NCBI GenBank assembly: GCA_036426205.1
Contig: CM071568.1
Coordinates: forward strand, 222,568,966-222,632,965
From: Ascaphus truei
Taxonomy: Eukaryota > Chordata > Amphibia > Anura > Ascaphidae
Direction of reading: 5' to 3'
Length of the DNA stretch: 64,000 bases
This document shows positions 14,358 to 26,880 of the stretch, one piece after another (position 1 is the first letter of the stretch; the number at the start of each line of letters is the position of its first letter). The notes below the pieces were generated by a model. It had not been told where the DNA came from. It worked only from the letters and a program-made list of their open reading frames with translations, and searched no databases. A program made the position numbers and the translations under genes.

Positions 14358-14990
14358 AGTGAGCGTTGTCCAAGGGGTGCCGAGATCGAGAGCCAGAGGG
14401 GGTAGTCGTACAAGCCACGTCAGAACCTGTGAAACCACTGAGAGAATCCAGAAGTATTCTCATACAGAGACTATGTCGAGCGACGAGTGTGGGAAGCACA
14501 GGCATAAAAAGCTGGGCGAGCCAATGGGAAAAGGGGCAGGCCTGGAGGACTGCAAGGAGTCTTCCCTGATAGGAGGGAGGTGTTACAGCCCAGCTGAGTG
14601 TAATCCTTGATTTGCATGGAACTGGTTGATGCTTGGGGGCGACGACCTCACTGCAGGAGCAGTGGTTAAAAGTGCTCTGTTAGGCGTGGTGCTCTGTAAG
14701 CTGGGAATGCATGCACATAATCTGGGGCTGGCGGCGTGTAGTGCGTGTGCGTGCAGGAGGGCGTGGGCGCGCCCGACGCTGAGCAGAGGAATCGCCGAGG
14801 GGAGTGATCCCGCGACGGCGGTAAGGACGAGGAGCTGTGGAAGCCGTGTGAGCCAGGCAGGATGTTTTGTGTGTCCCAGGGGCTCCCTGCGAGGAAGGGA
14901 GTGCTCGTGTGGGAGCGAGGAGGAGAACGTCGATTCCTGACAACGACAAGACTTGGACAAAAAGCTCCCACTACGTGAATAGAGATTCCC
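14358..14990 (+). repeat. Central loop, copy B
   Basis: Direct repeat of 13,511-14,127. Its first 45 bp are also the reverse complement of the first bases of the right arm (14,991-15,040), so copy B by itself forms a stem-loop with the right arm. Confidence 0.85.
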
Positions 14991-17900
14991 TACCCCCTCT
15001 GGCTCTCGATCTCGGCACCCCTTGGACAACGCTCACTCTGGTAACCCCTTGAACACGGCTTGGACTACGACCTATCTCCACTCTCCACTCCCTGACCTCG
15101 GAAAGACATTCATGACTCTATCTCTACAACCGGTACCGGCAAGTATTGTCTACCTTACTACACCTGGCCTGGCAACGCTTCATACCACACTCCGGACACG
15201 CTCCCTTTGCTGCGGGTGCATGTATTACCACTTCCCCATTCAGCTCAGGGGATGGGTCTGGTCTGCGGGCAGCACTGGCGTAACAGTCTCATAAAGGTAT
15301 CTTATAATATACATCTGCAGTTGACTACCTGTCCAGAACTTAAGTTCGGATATCCGTGTTCCTGTTGCTCCTCATGGCATGGTGTTCCTATGTGTACTTC
15401 TGATAAAGTGCTATTAAAGATTCAGCAAGAAGTATTTATAAAAGGAATCACATCACCACACACATTCGATAGACAAAGAAAAATCCCAACATTTATTTAC
15501 ACGTACCTTACTCAACAATACATCTTTAAAAATACAGAAACCTCCATACATTATGTAGTAGTTGAAAATCCTCCAGCTGAGCATCACACAGACAACAGTG
15601 GGTGTAAAAATGATCAGATTGCAACTAATATCCCTTTGAGTGTCCCCACTTGTACCTAGCACGTCATGAGTGCTGCACTCAGGCACCCCTATGACCTCCA
15701 GGATACGTCATGCTAGAAAGGCAAATTTTCTAGTGGGAGAACACATTCAAGTTCAACACAGCTGTCAATGCGATCCTAATGGAAGTGGAGTATACAAGGG
15801 GTGCGCAAACTGGGGGATGCGCCTCACAGGGGGGGGGCGGGAGATTGTTCTGGGGGAACGCGGGTGGTTGCAGGAGCCCTGCGTTCTTCTCCAAGGCATT
15901 TAAATTAAATACCGGGGCATCGCGTGAGGCCCCTACAACACTCCATTTACCATGATTCAGCCGGCTGTGTGACGCGTCGCCATGGCAACGTGGCGTCAAA
16001 TGATGCCGCGGCGATCATTCACACGCGTCAAATGACGGTGCGGGTCACGTGACGTGATGTCACGTGACCCTGCAGCGTTATTTGACGCGGATGCAAGGTA
16101 GGGGGGTGGGGCGCGAGAACCTGGGTAGACAGGGGGCGCAGCAGCAAACCTTTGCGCTCCCCTGGAGTATACTACACTTTTGTTCACATCCTGGAAGGCC
16201 TGCCCATGACCACGTGAATGCTACACCAAGCCATCACGTGGTTTCATGCCGAAAAACTGGTAAGACCGGGTTGAATTCTCTTTAGCCCCTTGAGTGCCGC
16301 CGTTCTTCCAGCACCTTAGGTTAAAGGGCATTTCATAAAAGAAAGTAGCATATCATAAGTTTGCTACCTATGCCTTTTCTTTCACTTGTTGAATGTGTTT
16401 CTGGAATACTTTCTTCATTAAAGTCATAGCAATGGTAGGCTGAACCAGATTTTCTGCATCTAAGGTTAAACAACCTAAACTTGGTCACAAGCATGTTATA
16501 ATGTTTTTTTCAAATTGTAAACTCAGGGAAATGTAAAAAAATGCACTAAATACTAGTGATTTATATGTGCAAGCTTAGCAGGAGTGTCATAATCTTTGGA
16601 GTTGGAAAACCAATTTTAGATTTCAATGGATGATTTTGGTCACCTCGGACAAGGCACTCTGTTATCTGCTTACTAAAAATCTACCAGTTGCAAGATGGGC
16701 AAAACTAGTGCAAAAAATAGTGCTCTAGATTTATCAAAGGAAAAAATCCATCTGCTTTTGATACAGTAGGTTTCATTTTTCTCTAATAAACCTGATGCTG
16801 GTTTTTTTTTTTTTAATGTGAACTTTTCCTCAGTTTTGGAGCTGGGGGACTTTGATAAATCCCCCTCTTTGTGTGCACACTGAGGATATGCTTTGAATAA
16901 GGCTGTTGTAGAAGTAAAGAGGAATTGTATCATGCTTTCAGTATGAATTCAACTAAGTGATCCTCAATGTAGATTAATATGTCATTGACTAATGGAAAGG
17001 TTATTCTTCCTGAATAGGAGGTTACCTGTCTTTGTTATTGTACAAAAGCATAGCAATCTGTTATCTTAAAAACTCAAGCCTTATCTAAAGGTGCCGTCAT
17101 ATTTGTCTGAACCAAATTCTCATCACATGAACATGGTTTACTTGTCACATATTATATTTGTAAAATTCTTTCTATTTGAAGAAATATTGATGTAAAAGAT
17201 GTTTGTGTAAACTCTTTAAAGAAGGTCACCATTGAGACTTTATATGGGTTACAGATTGATAACTTTAACTTTGGAATCACTGCTGTATTCTTTTAAATGT
17301 TAGGCTTTAGTCTCTAACTAGCCTCTAACAAAACCAGTATGTTTTATACATCTTGTACCCTGCACCATGAAATGTGTCACTTCTCACAGTTTAACTTTGA
17401 GGCCTACATTCACAAGGCTATTCAACATATCTTTAATTATAAAGAAAACATTAAAAGTAATTAAGAATATGACTACATGGCTGAGTGTTGTTGCATATGT
17501 TGTGTAGCCCCGGTCTTATTTTGCACTCCTTGTCCCTCTCTGTAGTGTGCCGAGCGATCGCGGGTGCCGCCGGAGCCAGCGACGGACCCGCCGGCACAAC
17601 GCGAGGGTGGGAGCTAGTGCAGAGAGCCGTGCGCTGTTCCCTGATGCGGGCGGTTGCCGGGGACGCGAGCGGCCCGTTGTTAGGGCCGCGATCGCGTTGC
17701 CGAGGTCCCGGCAGCTCGGGGAACAGGGCGCCGCCATTGCAGTGACAAGCAGGCGCAGGGAAGGCCCCAGACAGATCGCCCATGTGCAGTACAGTGCCCA
17801 GAAAGCCCGCAAAACGCTAGCCTACCAGGGAAGGCTGTAGGCAGGGACTACGAGTCCCAGGAGCCTCTGCACGCCCCACGTGATGCCAGGGCTTAGGATC

Positions 17901-19850
17901 TCCCTGCAGGAGAAAGGATACTTTTCGCGCGCTGAGCCCACACAGGAGTTGGAGCTGGGAGCAGGAAGGGGAAGGAAGGGTGGTAAGGAGGCAGAAAGAC
18001 TGCCCTGCACCAGTGGAAGGAGATTCCCCAAGTTCCCAGCAGAGGCCTCAATCCCCTGTATTAGGAGTAGAGTTAAGTAAGAGGTAACAGGGGCCCCCTG
18101 AGCTTAGGACCTACTACCCTTAAGGGTGTATGGTGCAGGCCCCCTTGTCAGTGTCACGGCTGGTAGTGCTGTGAGCGCTGACAAGTAGGCACAGTGTATG
18201 CAGCGTGTGCAGTGGGTTGCTGCAGGTTGACTGTGCGTGTGCAGTGGGTTGCTGCAGGTTGACTGTGTGTGTGTGCAGTGTGTTTGCTGCAGGAATTAGG
18301 CTGAGTTAGCCAGAGGGGACCCGGGTGGGCACGGGAGAGGTAGTGTGGGAGCAGGGGGTCAGTGACCCACCTGCATAGGATAGGCTACCCCGTAGGCCCT
18401 AGGAGTTTCCCTAAAGCCATCTAAGTTTGCTGTGCTGTAGGGATGCCCTATAGTGCAGGGAATGTCACGATAGTTGACGGAGTCAGATAGGGACTCCGTT
18501 GAAGCTGCGTACCCGTGCAGAAGGTTGGGTGCTACCCTTCATTGCGGTTGCAGAGGCCATCTTGTTGGGGTCTTCCCGGACGGTGGATCCTGGATGTCGG
18601 GCCGGAACTCGACGGATCCTTTGTGAAGCAGTTGCTGATCCGAGTACTGGAGTGCTCGGCAGGTACTTTACATCCACAAGTGCACCAACGGGCCCTTAGC
18701 TTAATAGTGACTGCGCAGTCACCCATATTCTCTCTGCAAGAGTGCGGGACATTGGGTGGGAATCCTATGGACACTGGGTGGGATCACATCTCGTTGGGGA
18801 AAGCGTTTGGTGAGACGCCTTGGTTATTAGTGTCTCCTCTGTAGAGGGACACCTGTTATTCTATTGTTGATATATGTGTGTATGTTCTCAAGTAAAGGGT
18901 ATAGGTTATCATACACACGGTGTGCTAGTTATTTGTATGTTTCTTGCCCAGGGAAATCTCACATCACGGGGATCCTGGGTAAGTGGAGGCGCTGCGCTAC
19001 GGAAATGTGTAAGTGTTTCCCCAGGCTCCCAGCTAGCGGAGGCTCAGATCTCCTGGAGCCGCAGGTGGTATACAGTGACCAGTAGTTCCTTTGGGAGGGT
19101 TCAGAAAAAGGGCTACAGTTGCTAAATGGTATTATACGTTTATTGGATTCTATTGTATTTGTTGTGCAGAGATGTGATCACATAAAAGTCACGTAGGTTA
19201 TTAAAACAATCATTCCCACCCCTATCCAACCTGCCCAGAATTATTATCATTGTTTTCTTTTTTTACTAAGAGGTCACACAGAACTCAACCATAATGCTCC
19301 CAACTCCTGTTGTCAGTGAATTAAATGTTAATATTTGGCAGGTTCACCAATAGAGGAGTGATGACATTGAGCTCTCTTTAAATCCCCTGAGCCAAATCTA
19401 GCCCCAGTGGCCATACTTATTTTTTTTAAAGGGTTAATCTCTGCATTTGTTTACTGCTTTGTTTGATCAGTCCCATTCTCTGGAATGCTAATGTCCTGGA
19501 GGACAAAATGACTCTGAAATCACAGCTGCATTCATTCTGAACCACATCAGTCTGAATCTGTGTCGCCCCAAAGGCGCAAAGCCTTTGGAGCAGCAAAAGG
19601 GTGTGAGCCGTTTGCTGCCATTCCCTGATGTTTGTTGGTGTTAAAATTGCTGTATTTCAATCTGAAACTCACCAGCCCTTTTATCCCCTGTACCCAATTT
19701 TCCAACTCTAACTGTCCATGAAATGTCTGTGATAACCCTGTTAACTGTATAACCCTGTTCATTTAATGTAACCATGTATTGTTATACTGTAACTCTGTTC
19801 CCAGGACATACTTGAAAATGATAGGTAACGCTCAATGTATTACTTCCTGG
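14991..19850 (-). repeat. Right arm of the 11.2-kb inverted repeat
   Basis: Reverse complement of the left arm (see that entry). Its outer end reads CCAGGACATACTTGAAAA and then TATTACTTCCTGG, followed outside by an AT-rich tail with ATAAATAAATAC. That matches the 3' end of the LINE at 63,875-63,960, so the LINE-type tail points outward from both arms. At 15,797-16,100 the arm includes a module beginning AAGGGGTGCGCAAACTG that also occurs separately at 50,055-50,290. GC-rich sequence at 17,540-17,960 pairs with 10,440-10,960 of the left arm. Confidence 0.9.
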
Positions 19851-20204
19851 TAAAACATTTGTATAAATAAATACTGTTCTCCCTGGCATTTATTCTCTCC
19901 AGGGAGATGTAAAGTTTAATTTACTGCCAACTGAGGTCACTGAAGCCAAAAACAAAGCAGTTATGCTCCTCAAGATATACCATTGTCACCCAGTTAAAAG
20001 AAATACAATAACAATAACATACAATTTTAAATGATCCCAGTACAGAATCATACACATACACAATGGCATCTGATAGCGAGGACTGTGCCATTGTTAAATA
20101 ACAATGTAAAAGAGTTTTGGCTGCACACCACAATATAATGAATACATACAGTTTACCGGTGCTGCTGGTTCAAGGAAGTACCTGACAGGCAAATTCCAAT
20201 GTAC
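19851..20204. other. Spacer, no gene seen
   Basis: LINE-like AT tail, then a short perfect hairpin made by CTCCCTGG and CCAGGGAG (about 19,882-19,909), then AT-rich sequence without recognised content. Confidence 0.5.
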
Positions 20205-20720
20205 ACTGAGGAAAAAAGAGAGATCCAGCGCTCCACGGATTTCAAGATAATGAATTTATTGTGCCACACTAAACTCACAAGCAGATCTAGAACGACAGCA
20301 TCTATGAGATTAAATGTCAAACCCCAACACTTGTAGCCAGGATCCAGCGGAGTTTCTGGTGTAGATTTAGTGCCTCTCTCACTGTGCAGACAGGACCGGG
20401 AGACTCATCAAACCCTCCGTGTACTGGATGTGATGTTTGCGCGCCATGCGCTCCTCCACTCTGGCCCCTCTGTTCACAGATGTTCGTCCTCCGGTTGATC
20501 CGGCTCACAGCTCACTCACAGTGCCTCGCCAATTGGATCCTCTGCTTGGGGTTGCCTTCCAATCACCAGGCTATGTGTTCCAGTCTCTCCGTGTGTGTGT
20601 GAAGTAAAATATGAGTCGCTGCACTTGCCACTCCAAACACACCCGTTTCGTCTGGGATGACTTCGTCAGGGGTTATTTTCATTGGTCAGCTCATACTTTC
20701 ATTGGTCAGCACATAACGAT
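20205..20720 (-). mobile_element. Penelope-like element terminal-repeat fragment
   Basis: The segment has the same layout as the other PLE ends in this window: a GC-richer 3' region, a short AT-rich stretch holding TTTATTGTGCC, a hammerhead-like motif on the minus strand (20,636-20,672), and then an AT-rich run. No RT or endonuclease coding remains. Both boundaries are approximate and I did not find a target duplication. Confidence 0.55.
20636..20672 (-). ncRNA. Hammerhead-ribozyme-like motif (degenerate)
   Basis: On the minus strand the core CUGACGA (20,663-20,669) is followed by an extra A, a 3-bp stem II (GUC with GAC) closing the loop AUCCCA, and then GAAAC. The base expected before the cleavage site (H17) appears to be G, which is outside the normal A/C/U, and stem I is weak. 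The motif layout is right, but activity is doubtful. Confidence 0.5.
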
Positions 20721-22969
20721 AGTATATATAATTGAGTAGCCAATTGCACAAAGCTGTAGACTGAATTGCTAATTGCAAACAGGTAAGGATTAAACATGTA
20801 GCCTAATTTAACTCCTTTAAATGCTGGATAGTCATAAATCTATAATAAACAGGACCATATAAAGAAATCCTAATATAACATGCATAAGAACAAATTTAAT
20901 ACAGTTTAATAAATGTAACTTAAATGGTTAAATAAATATTTATACATGAATATATAGAATAATATATACAGTATCAACTACACAAATAGTTTGTTGAATT
21001 GGATGAAAAAGCCAACAGGAATAAAGGAACAGAAAAACCAAGATATAATAATTGCATTAACAATTACAGCTGTATGCATATACATGCAACAGTTGGTGAA
21101 TGGAACTAATACATATTCCAAATTATATAATGAGATATAACAATGAATTTTACCATTAACAAGATAATGTTTAGTAAAGACACGAAGAAGATATTGATCA
21201 AGACTGATGGTGGCCACAACCTGCCAAAGTGCAACATACTTGTGGGGTGGATTGATAAACATTAAACGTGAAATTTAACTATCTATTAAATGATTTTATT
21301 TGTTTTGTGTTTTATTGCTAATAAAATATGATGTAATATAATACATATTTTTTATTATTATTAATGTATCTATAGTTATAATATAACTTTGCCTCATAAA
21401 TTAACGTGCTCTTGAACCAATAATATGATGTACTATTGTACTAAATATAATGCAAAATGACGGGCACCACTCTGAAGGGAACGAGGTTAACCTCATTCAA
21501 ACCAGACCTCCAGAATGACCCCTCATATACCCCCCAGATACAGATGTCTAAACCACAGTGCTAATGTCAATACAGTCACTGAGCACTATATATATACACA
21601 AGTATACTGTACATACATACTGTATACTAGTGTCATATATGGGCCAAAAAATCCTACTTAATAGTAATTATAATATGTTGTGCATTGTGTTCATTGCATA
21701 GTCTTTTTTTTCTCCATTAAACAGCTCTACCACTACATTTAGTTGATCGATTTTTTCCTTTTGTTTTGCTTAATTATGTGTGTTGATTATTCTGTTTATT
21801 TCCATGTGTTCAATAGAAAAGCCTTTTATTTAATCCAGTTTACTTAATGCCAACAACACTTCTCTTTTGTATTTATTATCCAACTTTAAAAAAAACATGA
21901 ATCTTGGAGTCACTGTGCAATTTGTTTAGAAAAGGTGTTTAAGTCTCAAAACTAATTGGATGTCTAGATATAAAAGGTTAATTTGTATTGCCTATTTCTG
22001 AATAACCTTACTTGTACTTTAATACCATCTCAATTTTTAGTTACTCTTTGACAGCACAAAGACTTGAAGAATTTTTTTTGCTTATAAACCTACTTTGATT
22101 AGGCTCCCTGCTAAGAAGCTCATGATTACTGGCAAGACTATTATGTTTCTGAAACCAAATACCATTTTCAATTCTACTAAATGTTTTGTCTAGCAAAAAA
22201 ACTGCTCCAGATATAAATTAGAGAGTGGGAAAGAAAGCTGCAGAATTAGAAAATTAATGTGACCTAGATTTTTTAAATAAATAACTACTGAAGGAGATTG
22301 AGAATCATAACTTAATATCTAGTACCTATTATGTATTAAATTAAAAGCAGATTGGACATTGTTTTATGAGAGAAATAAAATATATATGTTGAATTGTTAG
22401 CACTGTTGTGTCTTCCTGCAACATACTGTACCAATGGCAAAGAGAAATTCAGAACTGAGATGAGCAAAGTCTTCTCGGCCTTTAGTACAAAACTCTATTT
22501 GCGCCCAAATCTTCACCCTCTCTTTCTGCGAATGGTATAACATCCAATACAAATCTTTATAAATTAATTTTACGTGTGAATGTTGAAACATTCTATTTGC
22601 TCACGTGCATGCACTAAGCCCCTCCCAGTTTATCACTGTTGTTGCTGTTAATAGTGTGAGATAAGGGAGCTGGTGGTTGGATGGGTTAGTGTGTGTGTAG
22701 GCTGGGAGAGACAGACAGGTTCACACAGGTGAGGCCGAGACAACAGGGGAGAAAGAGAGAAAAATTGTTTTTGTTTCAATTCAATTTTTTAGGAAAAATG
22801 GTGGCAAGGCAGGAGGGGTGCTGCTTTTGCATGTCCTGTGAGACTGAGTGGGAAGTTTTCAACAGGCTCAATTAGCAGTCCCGCTGGAACATCAAGAGCA
22901 GCAGATGTACCAGTTGCTTTTCTTGGTACCAGCAGTAGGAGTAGCCTTTTTTCTAGACTGAAATCTGAT
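20721..22969. other. AT-rich stretch, no gene seen
   Basis: No coding frame or RNA gene is supported. The 22,600-22,969 part is less AT-rich, with an open frame through 22,838-23,032 that I cannot relate to any family. Confidence 0.5.
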
Positions 22970-23067
22970 TACGAAGAAGTGTTTGTGTACAGGTATATCT
23001 GCAGGTATTGGAGGTGGAAGGTGTGCACCTGAGAGTGCATGCACAGGACACCCTGTCTACCCATTCC
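22970..23067 (+). repeat. 98-bp direct repeat, copy 1
   Basis: Starts GAAGAAG and contains CTGCAGGTATTG and AAGGTGTGCACCT. A diverged second copy lies at 24,414-24,512. The pair brackets the Tx1/L1-like relic. Confidence 0.75.
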
Positions 23068-23249
23068 CAGAGGGACGTACGCAACATCCTCAGAGACCCA
23101 ATGCTTTCCCATCCAGAGTCAGTTCAGTCACTAGTGAGCGACCAACCAGCAAGAGTCGTCTATAAACTAAAAATTAAGAGATAGAGTTTTTTTAAGTGCA
23201 CCTGTAAATAAAAATAAAAGTGCACTAAAAGAGGAGGTGGAGCTAAAAA

Positions 23250-24413
23250 GAAAATATATGGGGGGGGGGGGGTGCCGAGCAGAGGACCCCATTTAAGGTC
23301 CACGGGAGATGAACTCTGGTACTAGCTCAGTGGCCACAGCATGGATGAACTGCTCAGATAAAGGAGTGTACCAGTGCCTGCAACAGAGCCTTGCAGTCAA
23401 GGAGTGCCTCCCCAGCCAAACACTGCTTTCTGGATTCATAAATAGCCAGTTTGGCTAATGCCAGGAGTAGTCGAGGTGGTCCCTGGATCTACAGTATTGT
23501 TCTGGGACACTATTGTTCTGGCGCCCTAAAATTAAAAATATGTGGGGAGAGATGCAGCCAGAACTGCACAAGGAGGACCTTCAAGAATGACAAGAGGACT
23601 TGTACTCGGCACATGTTAAATAAATAAGGAATACAGACTTCCTCATGAAGAAAAGTGGGCATGCCGATAGGGAGTTCGGGGGAAATTTGACAAAGTACTC
23701 TACCATACTCAGTGCACCATGCAGGATCCTCCAACTCTTCTCTGAGTTAGTTCCCCAACCCACTGGAGGACTCTCATCCTTGTTAGCTGGCAGAACCAAC
23801 CTTCAGACGGTATCAGGTGGGTGACGAGGGCAAGAAAGTGCACTGTATGGAGCATGAGATATTACAGTAAAAGCTTGCTCAGGGTATGTCCCCCAGCCTG
23901 CTAAGGCTTGGGACTTGAGCCTGCGGGGTTTGGAGGGGTTTAGGACCCAGGCATACAGCTGGAGACTGGGCATCTGAATGTTGGACGTGACACTCCAGTC
24001 TGCAAGAACCCGACCAGGAAGGTGTGTAAGTTTGGAGTGGTGTTGTCCTTGATATCCTTTAGAAAACGGAGCAGAACCCACGGTGTTAAGCACCAATTTG
24101 ACCATTCATAGTTCAGGAGATCCCCGATTCGGGTCATCCGTGATTGGCAAATGCGGCAACAGATGCTGTGGGACTCCAACATCTGAGCAACCAATGCCAG
24201 GTTGTGCAGCAGGGGCTCGGTCAGAATGTCCTCCTGTACATACACTACTTGCCTAAACATGGAGATCATGCACCAGGCCTTGAGTTTTCCCAGTAGTATG
24301 CTGGCAGCATGGAGAGGTCTCTCCCAAACCCCCCAGGCTTGATGAGAAATAGTTGCATGTCATACTCCATATTGAGCAGCTGGCATAAGAAGATGGATGG
24401 CAGCTAGCATCAC
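23250..24413 (-). pseudogene. Tx1/L1-like non-LTR retrotransposon, C-terminal ORF2 relic
   Basis: Minus-strand frames give pieces that match the region downstream of the reverse transcriptase in Tx1-type L1 elements of fish and amphibians. In order these are: EPLLHNLALVAQML (about 24,185-24,230), MTRIGDLLNYEWSNW (about 24,100-24,145), WRILHGALSM (about 23,705-23,735), and a tail resembling FLKVLLVQFWLHLSPHIF (about 23,530-23,590). Several stops and frameshifts separate them. The zinc-knuckle cysteines usual in this tail are mostly lost. The RT catalytic domain is absent, so this is a 5'-truncated, decayed copy. The 3' end is probably near the G-rich run at about 23,262. The family call rests on remembered conserved blocks, not on a search. 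Confidence 0.7.
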
Positions 24414-24512
24414 TGTGAAGAAGAGCCTGTGTAAAGGTATCTCTGCAGGTATTGCAGGAAGAAGGTGTGCACCTTAGATAGCATGCACTTACCTCCCTGT
24501 CTGCCCTCTCCT
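24414..24512 (+). repeat. 98-bp direct repeat, copy 2
   Basis: Diverged copy of 22,970-23,067 on the far side of the Tx1-like relic. Confidence 0.75.
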
Positions 24513-24534
24513 GTTGCAAAATACAATGGGCCTC

Positions 24535-25177
24535 ATTCAGAAAGCCTAGATAAGGCCCTTATCAAGCACTTATCGACCAAAATGGCTACTCATATTCAGT
24601 AAGTCTCGATAAGTGCTCGATAACGGCCTGTATAGACGCAAACTTTTATGATCGAAAGAAAATAGCCAATTGAGCGGCGATCAGCCGCTTATCGACCATT
24701 TTCTGAAGGATCATAAACTCGCGCAATTCAGATACCGGCGAGTTGGCTGTCGCGGCCTATCGCAGTCCTAAAAGGCGATCTTCTCCCCAAATCCAATTCA
24801 CCTCAAAATTTAGGTAAATTGGTGGGCAGATGCCTCGATGAGCTGCGATGTGTTGGGACTTAGAAAAAATCAGGCCCTTTTCCTGCCTTTGATTGATGCC
24901 GGGGGTCTCCAGAGCTGATAGAATTAATAGCAGCTTCGGAGCTCCCTGGCATGCATCCGATGCAGGAAAAATGCATTTACAGCAACTTCATTACCTTAGC
25001 GGCTTACTGCTAAGGCAATGAAGGGGTTAAACATCCGTGCCAGGCTTACTGGCGAGGGTGGGTGAAGGGGGAATTTGGCCCTTAGTGCCTATTTAGGCCT
25101 TGCAGGGGAGTTGAGGGGGGACTTAACCCCTTTATTACCTTAGCGGTTAATACCGCTAAGGTAATAAAGGGGTTAAC
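24535..25177. repeat. MITE-like sequence with TTAACCCCTT hairpin modules
   Basis: It begins GGGCCTCATTCAGAAAGC, a style common at the ends of small amphibian DNA elements. It holds an imperfect hairpin at about 24,990-25,030 and a near-perfect one at 25,121-25,177. The latter has TTAACCCCTTTATTACC and its reverse complement around CGGTTAATACCG. The segment 24,885-24,965 is a partial relative of the hairpins centred at 28,302 and 30,180. No coding. Confidence 0.6.
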
Positions 25178-25381
25178 CCAACCTCTACCCACCCGCAAAG
25201 TCTAGACACCCATCCTTAGGGCTAATACCCCCTTCACCCATCCGTGAAGCCTAAGCACCCACCCCGGACTGACTATTCCCACCCTGTACCCATTGAGTAG
25301 TATAGTGGTACATCATACCCATATAATAATAATATGGGCATGATAAGCCTCTATAGCACTCAATGGGCACCCAATTACAAT

Positions 25382-26499
25382 TCTCAAACAATTCAGGAGA
25401 GCATGTAAGGGAAGAGAAGACAAGAGAACACACAATATAAGTGTAGATGTTTAGGAAAATTGAGATATGGCACGTAGTAATTTCTTGGCTCGTATGTCCA
25501 GCCTACTCACAAAATGTAGATGAATAAAAGGCAGTTGGAAGAAGGGCTGCTACCCGTATGGAGTGAGTGTAGTCAGGATCCCCCCTCAAAGGCACAATCA
25601 GCGGTGTGATGAGTTATGTGAGAGATGAGAAAAAGCTACATAGCGCGATCAGGCTGATAGATAAATTCTTTATGTAAAAAGTATATAAAATGCGCACTTT
25701 CAATGTGCAGATTTAAAACAAGCATATGTCACTTAATAAATGAAAACGAAGGTTCACCGCACTGCTCACCACCTCCCCTGGGTTTTCCAAGCTTCCCCCG
25801 CTCGTGATCGGTTGTCGGAGCTTGTTCTCACACTCTTGCGCCTGTCGGAACATGTGACGTCACGGCTGCAGGGCTGGTGAACTACGATCACCTTCAGGAT
25901 CAAAAAGGTACCACTCAACACGTTTCGCCCAGTTCGAAAACTGTATCCTGCTTCTTCAGGAGTGTGAACGCTGGTATGAATGTACCCTCTATATACCCCC
26001 TCACATATATCAATTAAACAATTAAATATAATAATACAATCAACCCTGATGGTACTTAAATCTGTTTGGGTGAACAAATAATGGATATCACATTCAACAT
26101 GATTTTAGAAACAGCAGAGTGTAACATACAAAAAAGAGAGATCTATGAACCGTCATTCACAATTTATCAAATTGTTATTACATAGTATTTATATAATTTA
26201 TACAAAGGAAAGACCAAGGAAAGACCAAGAAATCAACTTCTACACTTATATTGTGTGTTCTCTTGTCTTCTCTTCCCTTACATGCTCCTCCTGGATTGTT
26301 TGAGAATTACCTTACATCTTGGAACCCGTGAAACAGGTCCCACTGAAGGGTTTGAGCTGGGTTATTAGATTTAAACATATATATCTTTTTGATTGTCACT
26401 ATTTTCATTTATATGTAAATTATATTATTTCTACACAGTCACTATTTTTAATTTCACATTTAAGTTGTTCGCGCCTTTATATTCACTACTTCACACCCT
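25382..26499 (+). mobile_element. 5'-truncated Penelope-like element with inverted terminal copy
   Basis: A minus-strand terminal repeat with a well-formed hammerhead motif fills 25,382 to about 26,237. Its last ~70 bp (25,382-25,450) recur inverted at 26,238-26,308 and are followed by 191 bp unique to the right end. A 9-bp direct repeat AATTACAAT at 25,373-25,381 and 26,500-26,508 is a plausible target duplication. I read this as a plus-strand insertion truncated to its 3' end, with an inverted terminal copy at the 5' side, as in the other PLEs here. No coding remains. Confidence 0.65.
25912..25964 (-). ncRNA. Hammerhead ribozyme-like motif (well formed)
   Basis: On the minus strand, stem I is five perfect pairs (CACUC with GAGUG). 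The core CUGAAGA directly follows stem I. Stem II ends in a CAGUU/AACUG helix capped by a UUCG tetraloop. GAA follows, then the self-complementary ACGUGU (minimal stem III) and U at the cleavage position. Type I hammerheads with very short stem III are known from PLE terminal repeats, and such short stems can pair between two RNA copies. There is one extra A after the core. Confidence 0.75.
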
Positions 26500-26508
26500 A
26501 ATTACAAT

Positions 26509-26880
26509 ACATTAATACACAAGACACACAATAATAAAACATAACAAAACTCCAAAAAAACACACATCACTAAATTAAAACAGTAGCCAGCTAATCCAAT
26601 CAATACCAACAATCAATAACAACATCAACAATTAATTAATTAACCATGAACCAATCAAACCAATTAATTCCTAAACCAACTCAAAATTAATAGTAACACA
26701 AACCAATCAAAACAATTAATTACTACAACATTAATGAATTTAAATAGTAAAATAGAAAGAAAGAAATTCTAACAATATCTGAAATAACCATAAAACGCAT
26801 TAGCTAACATAATACAACATTAACTACAAACGAACACCAATCGCAAACATTTTATTACCATTAAGCATGAAAAAACAAAC
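26509..26880. repeat. A/T/C low-complexity tract
   Basis: Dense in CAATCAAT, AACCAATC and TTAATTAA words with almost no G on the plus strand. No coding. Confidence 0.7.

Larger units (their letters stand above)
13267..15285. repeat. Inner inverted unit bounded by TGTTACGCC / GGCGTAACA
   Basis: Within the palindrome, 13,267 begins TGTTACGCCAGTGCTGC and 15,285 ends with its exact reverse complement. TG...CA ends of this kind are typical of LTRs and of some DNA transposons. Because the bases outside are also part of the larger inverted repeat, no independent target duplication can be scored. Confidence 0.45.

Noticed and set aside
13511..15029. Overlapping open frames of 80-160 codons
   Set aside because: Frames are not kept between loop copies A and B, which differ by indels, and match no family.
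22640..23165. Possible host exon or ORF1 fragment
   Set aside because: No splice signals or recognisable domain, and it runs into the 98-bp repeat.
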